A stretch of DNA of 64,000 bases from PALSA-612 sp046729255 (lineage in GTDB: Bacteria > Actinomycetota > Thermoleophilia > Gaiellales > Gaiellaceae), in the NCBI GenBank assembly GCA_046729255.1, contig JBKPGF010000004.1, positions 1 to 64,000 on the forward strand, given 5' to 3'. The notes under the pieces are model-generated. The model was not told where the DNA came from and did no database searches. It saw nothing but the letters and a program-made list of their open reading frames with translations. Within the stretch, counting starts at the first letter, position 1; each line of letters opens with the position of its first letter. This document shows, piece by piece, positions 41,043 through 48,374 of the stretch. Made by a program: the position numbers and the translations under genes.

Positions 41043-41056
41043 CTACCGAACGCGCT

Positions 41057-41085
41057 CCGGCGGTCGGCGTCACGCCGGCCGCCGG
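41057..41085. terminator. bidirectional terminator hairpin
   Basis: A 13-bp stem (41057-41069 with 41073-41085) with one G-T pair and a 3-nt loop lies 14 bp after the PRC-barrel stop. The loop is the stop codon of the convergent small membrane gene, so the hairpin can serve both. Confidence 0.7.
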
Positions 41086-41267
41086 CGGCGCGCCCTGAAC
41101 TCAGCCGCCCACGCGGCCCACCTCAGCCCGAGCCAGAGCGGTGTCAGCAGCACGTAGAAGATGAGCATGCCGAGGGCGAGGCACATGTGCCAGACGGTCC
41201 AGCGCCAGACCGGTATGCGCTTCCCACGCGCGTCCTGAGCCTTCGGATCGAAGAACTCTTCGCTCAC
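41070..41267 (-). CDS. small single-TM protein
   Basis: 65 residues: a polar N-terminus (MSEEFFDPKAQDARGKRIPV), one or two hydrophobic helices (WHMCLALGMLIFYVLLTPLW) and a strongly basic C-terminal tail (RARRRRPA). Family not recognised. GTG start with a purine-rich GAGGTGGGAG upstream. Its last codons form one arm of the terminator. Confidence 0.65.
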   Translation of the reverse strand: MSEEFFDPKAQDARGKRIPVWRWTVWHMCLALGMLIFYVLLTPLWLGLRWAAWAAEFRARRRRPA

Positions 41268-41290
41268 GCTCCCACCTCGCTGGCTGTGAC

Positions 41291-41432
41291 TCCCGGGCGG
41301 CGAAGCCGCCCTTCCCCGCAGCCTGACGCCGCTCGGCGCGCGACGTTGCGTGCGCGGCGCTCGGCCGTATTGCGGATACTGCCCTTCGCGCCGCGCCCTT
41401 GCCTCGCTTGCGAGCGACGCCCGAGATGCGAG
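41291..41432 (+). repeat. GC-rich intergenic repeat, copy B
   Basis: Most of the 190 bp between the small membrane gene and the PPDK regulator is this repeat: TCCCGGGCGGCG..., CCTGACGCCGCTCG, GGCCGTA (41363-41369), TACTGCCCTTCG (41377-41388), GCGAGCGACGCCCGA. Same family as 25196 and 34953. No reading frame runs through all copies. Confidence 0.65.
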
Positions 41433-41457
41433 CGAGCGTTGGAGATTGGCGAAGTGG

Positions 41458-42288
41458 TCATGAGGGGTTTGACTGGAGGTCCTGGCGGCGCCGCTCGACG
41501 AGGCGGACTATGCGCGTGGCGGTCTCCTCGACCGAGAGCTCCGTCACGTCGATGACGGGACAACCGAGTCGGCGATGGATGTCGGCGGCTTCCGCGAGCT
41601 CCTCGTGAATCGCCACGAGGCCCGCGTACTGCTGCCTCGCCGCCTGCATGAGCCTCGCGCGCTCCCGCCGGATGTCGGCGAGCCGTTCGGCGGCGATCGT
41701 CAGCCCGACCACCTTCGCGGGGTCGATGTGGAACAGCTCCTCCGGCGGCGCAATGCCTTTGACGATCGGCACGTTTGCGGTGCGGAAGCCCATCGATCCG
41801 AGAAACATCGAGACGGGCGTTTTCGATGTTCGCGACACCCCGACGAGGACGATGTCCGCCTCACGCAGTCCCGTGGCGCCCTGGCCGTCGTCGTATTTCA
41901 CGGCGAACTCGATCGCGGCCATCCGCTTGAAGTACGCCGAGTTGAGCGGTGGCCGGGCACCGGCCTTCATCTGCGCACCCGTGCCGGAAACCTTGGCGAT
42001 CGAGGCAAGCGGCGGCCCGAGGATGTCGCAGTAGTGCACCTTCGCGCGGCGACAGAGCACCCGCATCTCTTCGCGCAGGTCCGGCTTTACGAGCGTGTAC
42101 ACGACGACGGCCGGCCGTCCCCTCGCGCGCTCGACGGCGAGCTGGAGATCCTCGACCGTCTCCACCCGTGGATGCCGGATCTCCTCGAAGGGCTGCTCGG
42201 GAAACTGCGCCTCGAGCGCCATCACGAGCCGCGTCGCCGTCTCGCCCGTTGCGTCCGAGACGATGTGCAGCTCGACGGGAGCGTTCAC
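41458..42288 (-). CDS. PPDK regulatory protein (DUF299 kinase/pyrophosphorylase)
   Basis: 276 residues. VELHIVSDATGETATRLVMALEAQF and the P-loop GVSRTSKTP define the DUF299/PPSR-PDRP family, which inactivates PPDK or PEP synthase by ADP-dependent threonine phosphorylation and reactivates it by phosphorolysis. ppdK at 37970 is the obvious target. GTG overlaps the amidohydrolase stop. Confidence 0.92.
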   Translation of the reverse strand: MNAPVELHIVSDATGETATRLVMALEAQFPEQPFEEIRHPRVETVEDLQLAVERARGRPAVVVYTLVKPDLREEMRVLCRRAKVHYCDILGPPLASIAKVSGTGAQMKAGARPPLNSAYFKRMAAIEFAVKYDDGQGATGLREADIVLVGVSRTSKTPVSMFLGSMGFRTANVPIVKGIAPPEELFHIDPAKVVGLTIAAERLADIRRERARLMQAARQQYAGLVAIHEELAEAADIHRRLGCPVIDVTELSVEETATRIVRLVERRRQDLQSNPS

Positions 42289-43439
42289 TTCAGATAGTCG
42301 AGCGCGAGCCTTACAAAAACCGCGATGCCGTTCTTCATCGCGCTCTCGTCCCAGTCGAAGCGCGGATGGTGATGCGGGTAGCGGTCTGCCCCGCCCGCGC
42401 CGACGATAAAGAACGCTCCCGGCGCCGCACTGAGGTACGCCGAGAAGTCCTCGCCGCCCATGATCGGCGGAGGGACGAAGAACGCGTCGTGGCCCAGCTC
42501 CTCGCGCACGGCTGCTTCGACGAGCGCGGCAGCCCCGTCATCGTTGACGACGCAGTCGTACCCCTCCTCGTATTCGAAGACGGCCGTGCAGCCGTGCGCC
42601 TCGGCGATCCCTTTCGCGAACCGCTCCATCGCGTCCTGTACCCCTGTGCGGACCTCGGGCGAGAAGGTGCGCACCGTCCCGCGGAGCTCGACCGACTCCG
42701 GGATGATGTTGTCGGCAGTTCCCGCGTGGATCTGCGTCACGGAAACGACGGCGCGCTCGATCGGGTCGACGGTACGCGAGACGACGTGCTGCAGTCCGCT
42801 GACGACCTGCGCCGCGGCCGTGACGGGATCGACGGACTTGTGGGGCGCCGCGCCGTGGCCGCCCTTGCCGCGAATCTCGATGCCGAAGACGTCGGAGGCG
42901 GCGGTGTGCGCGCCGCAGAGCACTCCGACCTTGCCCAGCTCGTCGAGCGAGAAGAGGTGGGCGCCGAGGACGAGGTCGACGCCCTCCATGACGCCCGCCT
43001 CGACGAGCTCGCAGGCGCCGCCCGGGCCGAGCTCCTCCGCATGCTGGAAGATGAAGCGGATCTCGCCGTTCAGCTCGTCACGCCGCTCGTGCAGCGCATT
43101 GAGGGCCGCGAGCAGCATCGCCGTGTGGCCGTCGTGACCGCAGGCGTGCATGACGCCGGCGTTCTGGGACGCGAACTCGAGGCCGGTCTCTTCCTGGATC
43201 GGGAGGGCGTCGATGTCGGCGCGGAGGGCAAGGGTCTTGCCCGGCCGGCCCGTGCGCAGGGTCGCGACGAGGCTCGTCTCAGTCGGCTGTTCCAGCTCGA
43301 GGCCGTCCACACCCCCGAGCAGCTCGAAGAGGAATGCCGAGGTCTCGTGCTCTTGAAAGCTCAGCTCCGGGTGTGCGTGCAGATGGCGGCGCCAGGCGAT
43401 CGCCTGCGCCTCGAGCTCCGGACTGACGAGTGTCGTCAT
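42285..43439 (-). CDS. M20D amidohydrolase
   Basis: 384 residues, zinc-dependent deacylase of the IAA-amino-acid/hippurate hydrolase type. Metal and catalytic motifs: RADIDALP, MHACGHDGHTA, QHAEELGPGG and, at the end, MGGEDFSAYL. A dimerisation domain spans about 185-295. Likely substrate is an N-acyl or N-acetyl amino acid. ATG lies 6 nt after TAGGCT; it is coupled to the PPDK regulator downstream. Confidence 0.92.
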   Translation of the reverse strand: MTTLVSPELEAQAIAWRRHLHAHPELSFQEHETSAFLFELLGGVDGLELEQPTETSLVATLRTGRPGKTLALRADIDALPIQEETGLEFASQNAGVMHACGHDGHTAMLLAALNALHERRDELNGEIRFIFQHAEELGPGGACELVEAGVMEGVDLVLGAHLFSLDELGKVGVLCGAHTAASDVFGIEIRGKGGHGAAPHKSVDPVTAAAQVVSGLQHVVSRTVDPIERAVVSVTQIHAGTADNIIPESVELRGTVRTFSPEVRTGVQDAMERFAKGIAEAHGCTAVFEYEEGYDCVVNDDGAAALVEAAVREELGHDAFFVPPPIMGGEDFSAYLSAAPGAFFIVGAGGADRYPHHHPRFDWDESAMKNGIAVFVRLALDYLK

Positions 43440-43445
43440 GAGCGC

Positions 43446-43451
43446 AGCCTA
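43446..43451 (-). promoter_or_regulatory. candidate -10 (TAGGCT) of the amidohydrolase gene
   Basis: TAGGCT ends 6 nt before the ATG. The inverted-repeat arm at 43460-43479 lies just upstream, where a regulator could act. Confidence 0.45.
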
Positions 43452-43459
43452 CTGACGGG

Positions 43460-43631
43460 GAGGGCTTGGCGGAACGTCGCTCACCGTCGGGACGCGATGG
43501 TCGACCCGAGGCAAGGACCCAGGGAGCCCGCATACCCGCAGCAGGCGGAGCGTACGTGGGCGACCGAGGACGCCGCCTCGGGGCGATTCAGCGCGTCAAG
43601 GACGACACAGACGACGTTTCGCCAAGTCCTC
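43460..43631. repeat. 20-bp inverted repeat between amidohydrolase and moxR
   Basis: GAGGGCTTGGCGGAACGTCG (43460-43479) and the reverse complement of 43612-43631 (GAGGACTTGGCGAAACGTCG) match at 18/20. The arms match the 366/611 repeat at 15-17 positions. They face each other across 132 bp in a divergent promoter region of 271 bp that contains no other gene. Confidence 0.7.
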
Positions 43632-43710
43632 CTACTGGCACACCGGATTTTCACGCAGCGTTCAGGCGAAACCTGCTTCACTGGAGGGCACCCCAACGCG
43701 AGGAGGAGAC

Positions 43711-44727
43711 GTGGCGAAGTCCGAGCAGCCGCCGGAGTACGACCCCCAGCAGGCGAAGGAGATGCTGGAGCGAGCCCTGTTCGAGATCAGGCGGGTTATC
43801 GCCGGGCAGGACGAGATGCTGGAGCGCGTGCTCACCTGTCTGCTCGCCGGCGGCCACCTCCTGATCGAAGGCGTGCCGGGCCTGGCCAAGACGCTGACCA
43901 TCAAGACCGCCGCCAGCGTCCTCGGCGGCACCTTCAACCGCATCCAGTTCACACCCGACCTCGTGCCCTCGGACCTCGTCGGCACACGGATCTACCGCGC
44001 TGTCACAGGCGCCTTCGACACGCACCTCGGACCGGTCTTCACGAACTTCCTGCTCGCGGACGAGATCAACCGCGCGCCGGCGAAGGTGCAGTCGGCGCTG
44101 CTCGAGGTGATGCAGGAGCACCAGGTGACGATCGGCGACACGACGCACCCAGTCCCCGATCCGTTCCTCGTGATGGCCACCCAGAATCCGATCGAGTCCG
44201 AGGGCACGTACCCGCTGCCGGAGGCTCAGATCGACCGCTTCATGCTCAAGATCCTCGTCGACTACCCGGAGCACGACGAAGAGCTGACCGTCGTCCACCG
44301 CCAGCTCGCGGCCGCACCTGAGCTGGAGCAGGCCCTGTCGCTCGACGACCTGCTCGCGCTGCAGCGAACCGTCCGCGACACGTATGTCGACCCCGGGCTG
44401 ATCAGCTACGCCGTCGAGCTCGCGACAGCCACGCGCAAGCCGAGCAGCGTAGGCCTCCCCGAGCTCGAAGACTACATCGCGTTCGGCGCCAGCCCCCGCG
44501 GGCCGATCTCGGTGACCCAGGGCGCCCGTGCGCTCGCCGTTCTGCGCGGGCGCGACTACGCGCTCGTCGGCGACGTTCAGGATCTCGTGAAGGACGCCTT
44601 CCGCCACCGCCTCGTGCTCACGTACCAAGCGCTCGCCGAGGAGCGCAGCCCCGACTTCCTGCTCGACCAGATCATCGCCGCAGTGCCTGTGCCCCAGCTC
44701 GACCTCGGGAGGGAGCACGTGGCGTGA
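43711..44727 (+). CDS. MoxR-family AAA+ ATPase
   Basis: 338 residues. Walker A GVPGLAKT (about 53-60), Walker B in FLLADEINRAPAK, sensor 1 in MATQNPIESEGTYPLPEAQ. MoxR ATPases act as chaperones for VWA proteins, usually encoded next to them as here. GTG start with AGGAGG 5-9 nt upstream. First gene of a five-gene operon in which each stop and start overlap by four bases. Confidence 0.95.
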   Translation: MAKSEQPPEYDPQQAKEMLERALFEIRRVIAGQDEMLERVLTCLLAGGHLLIEGVPGLAKTLTIKTAASVLGGTFNRIQFTPDLVPSDLVGTRIYRAVTGAFDTHLGPVFTNFLLADEINRAPAKVQSALLEVMQEHQVTIGDTTHPVPDPFLVMATQNPIESEGTYPLPEAQIDRFMLKILVDYPEHDEELTVVHRQLAAAPELEQALSLDDLLALQRTVRDTYVDPGLISYAVELATATRKPSSVGLPELEDYIAFGASPRGPISVTQGARALAVLRGRDYALVGDVQDLVKDAFRHRLVLTYQALAEERSPDFLLDQIIAAVPVPQLDLGREHVA

Positions 44728-45659
44728 CCGGCGCCGCCTGGGGGGTCCTCGAGCGCACGCCCGCCAAACCCGGTCCCGGGCCGCTGCCGGACGAGCTCCT
44801 ACGGGCGCTCGACCTGATGGTTGTCCGGCGAGTGGAGGGACTCCTCGCGGGTGACCACCGCGCGCACATCCTCGGACGAGGCACGGAGCTGGCCCAGGTG
44901 CGCCCGTATGTGCCGGGTGAGGACGACGTGCGGGACATCGACTGGAACGTCACCGCGCGCACCGGCGAGCCACACGTCCGGGTCCAACTTGCAGAGCGTG
45001 TGCTCGTCAGCTGGATTCTCCTCGACACCTCAATCTCGATGACATTTGGAACGGCCGACCGCCGCAAGGCGGACGTCGCCGAAGGCGTCGCGCTGGCGCT
45101 CGGGCATATCGCCACCAGGCACGGCAACCGGCTCGGAGTGCTGACCTTCGGCGACAGCCACCCGTCCACGCTCCAGCCGCGGCAGGGACGCACCGCGCTC
45201 GTGGGCCTGTTGCTCGCGTTGCAGGGCGAGCCCGACGAGACGTCACACGGCGCGACGTCGCTCGGGGCGGCACTCATGCGGGCGGGGGCGATCGCGCGTC
45301 AGCAGGCGTTCATCGCCGTCGTCTCGGACTTCCGAGGTCCGCGCGACTGGCGCCGCCCGCTGCTCGAGCTCGCGGGACGTCACGACGTCGTCGCCGTCGA
45401 GATCAGAGACCCCCGGGAGGAGACGCTGCCCAGCGTCGGCGTGCTGCGACTCGTCGACCCGGAAACGGGTCGGCAGCTACGGGTGGACACGTCCAGCCAG
45501 CGTGTGCGCGATCGGTACGCGGAGGCTGCCGAGGCAGAGCGGCGCGACCTCGCCCGTGCATTCGGCGCAGCAGGCGTCGGGCATGTCGTGCTTTCGACGT
45601 CCGGCGACTGGCTGCGCACCCTGGCCGGCTATCTGCGAACGAGGTCACGCAGGCGATGA
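44724..45659 (+). CDS. DUF58/VWA-like protein
   Basis: 311 residues. GRGTELAQVRPYVPGEDDVRDIDWN is the DUF58 signature, followed by a VWA-like fold with DTSISMTFG as a MIDAS-type motif. It is the standard partner of MoxR. The start is a GTG overlapping the moxR stop. Confidence 0.93.
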   Translation: MTGAAWGVLERTPAKPGPGPLPDELLRALDLMVVRRVEGLLAGDHRAHILGRGTELAQVRPYVPGEDDVRDIDWNVTARTGEPHVRVQLAERVLVSWILLDTSISMTFGTADRRKADVAEGVALALGHIATRHGNRLGVLTFGDSHPSTLQPRQGRTALVGLLLALQGEPDETSHGATSLGAALMRAGAIARQQAFIAVVSDFRGPRDWRRPLLELAGRHDVVAVEIRDPREETLPSVGVLRLVDPETGRQLRVDTSSQRVRDRYAEAAEAERRDLARAFGAAGVGHVVLSTSGDWLRTLAGYLRTRSRRR

Positions 45660-46630
45660 GCTTTGAGTCTCCCCTCTACCTGCTGGCCCTGTTCGCAGTC
45701 CCGGTTGTCGTGGCGCTCTACGTCATTCACCACCGGCGCCGCTCCCGCATCGAGGCGAAATTCGCGTCGCCCGCGCTCCTTCCCAACATCGTCGACCGCT
45801 CGCCCGGGCGCAGGCGCCACGTTCCTTCGGTGATCCTGCTCATCGCCCTCGCCGCCCTTCTCGTCGGGCTCGCCCGGCCGAAAGCCCAGATCTCCGTGCC
45901 ACGCGAGGACGCGACGATCATGCTCGCCGTCGACACCTCGCGCTCCATGGCGGCCGACGACGTTCTGCCCACGCGTATGGAGGCAGCGACAAACGGTCTC
46001 CGCGAGTTCCTCGCCGCCGCGCCGGACAACTATCGCGTGGGCGTCGTCTCATTCGCGAGCGACGCACGCGTCGTCGCCCCGCCGACACGTGACCGCGGGC
46101 TCGTCGAGCTCGCGCTGAACGAGCTGCGCACCGGCGAGGGCACGGCGCTCGGTGACGCCATCGCGATGTCGATCGACGTCGGCCAGGCGGCGGGACAGCG
46201 CTCGCGGGAGCCTGGAGAGAAGCCGACGCCGACGACGGTGCTCGTCGTCTCGGACGGCAAGGAGGACGGCGGTGACCTCAGTCCAGCTCAGGCGACTCAG
46301 CTCGCGCAGCGGCGCGGCGTCCCCATCTACACGATCGGCATGGGCACGCCCGACGGCGTCGTCGAGGTGCCGCTCGCCGGCGGCTACAGCGCCCGGGTCG
46401 AGGTACCTGCGAACCCGGACACGCTGCGCGAGGTCGCGAACCAGACCGGCGGCAAGTTCTTCACCGCGCCCAGCCTCGAGCAGCTGGAAGTCGTGTACAG
46501 CGACCTCCAGTCGCGGCTCGGCAAGGAGAAGGAGTGGCGCGAGGTCACGGTCGCGTTCGCGGCGGGCGGCGCGCTCCTGCTCCTGCTTGGCGGGGCGCTG
46601 TCGGCGAGCTGGTTCCGGAGGCTTCCGTGA
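45656..46630 (+). CDS. membrane-anchored VWA protein (BatA-like)
   Basis: 324 residues. Two N-terminal TM segments (about 8-25 and 58-76), a VWA domain with intact MIDAS (DTSRS, about 98-102) and a C-terminal TM (about 300-317). In Bat operons such proteins support envelope stress resistance. Overlaps DUF58 by ATGA and the next gene by GTGA. Confidence 0.93.
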   Translation: MSFESPLYLLALFAVPVVVALYVIHHRRRSRIEAKFASPALLPNIVDRSPGRRRHVPSVILLIALAALLVGLARPKAQISVPREDATIMLAVDTSRSMAADDVLPTRMEAATNGLREFLAAAPDNYRVGVVSFASDARVVAPPTRDRGLVELALNELRTGEGTALGDAIAMSIDVGQAAGQRSREPGEKPTPTTVLVVSDGKEDGGDLSPAQATQLAQRRGVPIYTIGMGTPDGVVEVPLAGGYSARVEVPANPDTLREVANQTGGKFFTAPSLEQLEVVYSDLQSRLGKEKEWREVTVAFAAGGALLLLLGGALSASWFRRLP

Positions 46631-47346
46631 AGGCGTTCGGCGCTCTCTTGGCGGCGGCGGCCGTGTTGGCAGTCCTCGCGGCGCCGTCGGCAGTAGCCGC
46701 GGACGAGTGCCGCGGCCTCCCGGTCTGCATCCCGGTCGCAGGCCCTTGGGTCGTCGTCCCGGCGGGCGACTCGTCCGATCGCTATCCGCAGCGCTCCTGG
46801 CGCATGAAGTGCCCGCCCGGGAGCATCGTCGGCGGCGTCGATGCCCGGCTCACGAACCGCGCAATCGACATCGGCTTCGGTGGTCTCCTGGGCAGCCCCG
46901 TCAACCCGGGCGTGACGACGACGGACGAAGTCGTCTTCACGGGCACGTACACCGGCAGCGCAAGCAGGCCGGCCGGGTTCAGACCGTTCATCGGCTGCAT
47001 CCCGACTGCCGGCGGTGGCCGTATCCCGACGGCCGTGAGCGCGCCCGCGGCCGTCAAGCCCGGTAGGCCGACGGTGCTCCGGGTGAAGACGGTGTCCGTC
47101 ACGGGAACTGTGACGGGGGTCACGCAGGCATGCGGCCGCGGCGAGCGCCTGGTCTCGTCTTCCCACGCGGTCGGGTTCCGCTCGGGACGCGAGCCTGCGG
47201 GAGCCCAGCTGGCGGGCGTACGCTCCACACTCGTCAGAGACGGCAATCGACTGGTGGCGAGCGCGACGCTCAGCGGCGCTGCACGCGGGAAGCCCGCGAA
47301 GCTCCAGGTGCTGGCCGTGTGTTCGAAGGGACCGGCGCAGCCGTGA
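46627..47346 (+). CDS. secreted protein of unknown family between two VWA genes
   Basis: 239 residues. Signal peptide (VKAFGALLAAAAVLAVLAAP, cleavage near AVAA-DE), then six Cys in three pairs (CRGLPVC, MKCPPG, FIGCIP, QACG, AVCS), and many Thr/Val beta-type stretches. No named domain recognised. Both ends are coupled by four-base overlaps, so it belongs to the MoxR/VWA operon and may be a substrate or partner of it outside the membrane. Confidence 0.8.
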   Translation: MKAFGALLAAAAVLAVLAAPSAVAADECRGLPVCIPVAGPWVVVPAGDSSDRYPQRSWRMKCPPGSIVGGVDARLTNRAIDIGFGGLLGSPVNPGVTTTDEVVFTGTYTGSASRPAGFRPFIGCIPTAGGGRIPTAVSAPAAVKPGRPTVLRVKTVSVTGTVTGVTQACGRGERLVSSSHAVGFRSGREPAGAQLAGVRSTLVRDGNRLVASATLSGAARGKPAKLQVLAVCSKGPAQP

Positions 47347-48347
47347 GCTTCCAGTGGCCTTTCCTGCTGCCGCTGCTCGCGATCGTCCCGCTCGCGGTCG
47401 CGGGCTACGTCGTGCTCGAGCGGCGGCGAGCGCGCTATGCCGTGCGGTTCACGAACATCGAGGTGCTGGCCGGCGTCGTCGAGGAGCACCGCGCATGGCG
47501 CCGCTGGCTCCCGCCGGTGCTCTTCTTCCTCGCGCTGGCTGTCGCGCTGTTCGCGCTGTCGCGGCCCGAGGTGACGATCGCCGCGCAGCGCGAGGGAGCG
47601 AACGTCATCCTCACGATCGACAGCTCCGGCTCGATGTTCGCGAAGGACGTGCCGCCCACACGCCTCGCGGCCGCACAGGAGGCTGTGCGCCGCTTCCTCG
47701 AGAAGCTTCCCGACCGCTATCGCGTCGGCGTCGTGACATTCTCGTCCGAGGCTCAGGTCGTGGCGCCGATGACGCTCGACCGCCAGGTCGTGCGGGAAGC
47801 GGTCGACTTCCTCTATCCGGGACGAGGCACCGCGATCGGTGATGCGCTCGCCAGATCGGTCGAGCTCGCCCAGGGCGCGAGCGCGACGGAGACGGGCGAG
47901 CCGCTGCCGGCGGAGCCCCCGTCCGAGCCCGACGACCCCGACCAGCCCGTAACCGCGATCCTCATGCTCTCGGACGGCTCCCAGACGGCCGGCATCCTTC
48001 AGCCGTTCGAAGGCGCCGCCCAGGCGAAGAGCGCGAAGATCCCCGTCTACACGGTGGCACTCGGCACGCCGGAGGGCACGGTCACCTTCGACCGCTACGG
48101 ATCGTCGAGGACGATCCCGGTGCCGCCCGACCCGGTGACGCTCGAGCAGATCGCCGACGACACGGGTGGCGAGTTCTACGCGGCCGTCTCGGGTGCGAGG
48201 CTCAACCAGGTCTACGAGCGGCTGGGCAAGCAGATCGGGCGCTACGACAAGCAGCGTGAGACGACAGACATGGTCGCTGCCGCCGCCGCGGTGCTGCTGC
48301 TCAGCGCCGGCCTCCTAGCCGGCCTCTGGTTCCCCCGCATCCCCTAA
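47343..48347 (+). CDS. membrane-anchored VWA protein (BatA/BatB-like)
   Basis: 334 residues, same layout as the first VWA gene: N-terminal TM pair, VWA domain with DSSGSM MIDAS, C-terminal TM. A Glu/Pro-rich insertion (GEPLPAEPPSEPDDPDQP) lies in the middle. The two VWA proteins probably form a hetero-oligomer served by MoxR. Its TAA lies in the terminator arm. Confidence 0.93.
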   Translation: MSFQWPFLLPLLAIVPLAVAGYVVLERRRARYAVRFTNIEVLAGVVEEHRAWRRWLPPVLFFLALAVALFALSRPEVTIAAQREGANVILTIDSSGSMFAKDVPPTRLAAAQEAVRRFLEKLPDRYRVGVVTFSSEAQVVAPMTLDRQVVREAVDFLYPGRGTAIGDALARSVELAQGASATETGEPLPAEPPSEPDDPDQPVTAILMLSDGSQTAGILQPFEGAAQAKSAKIPVYTVALGTPEGTVTFDRYGSSRTIPVPPDPVTLEQIADDTGGEFYAAVSGARLNQVYERLGKQIGRYDKQRETTDMVAAAAAVLLLSAGLLAGLWFPRIP

Positions 48348-48374
48348 GCGTTTCCGGCCGTCCGGGGACGCTTA
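48345..48374. terminator. shared hairpin terminator of convergent VWA and glyS genes
   Basis: TAAGCGTTTCC (48345-48355) pairs with GGGGACGCTTA (48364-48374), with two G-T pairs and an 8-nt loop. The outer TAA on each strand is the stop codon of the respective gene. Confidence 0.75.

Noticed and set aside
38348..41098. 916-codon open frame antisense to ppdK, and similar long frames opposite proS, dnaE2 and murA
   Set aside because: They mirror strongly conserved genes at high GC, where stop codons are rare on the other strand; their translations are Arg/Asp/His-rich and show no domain.
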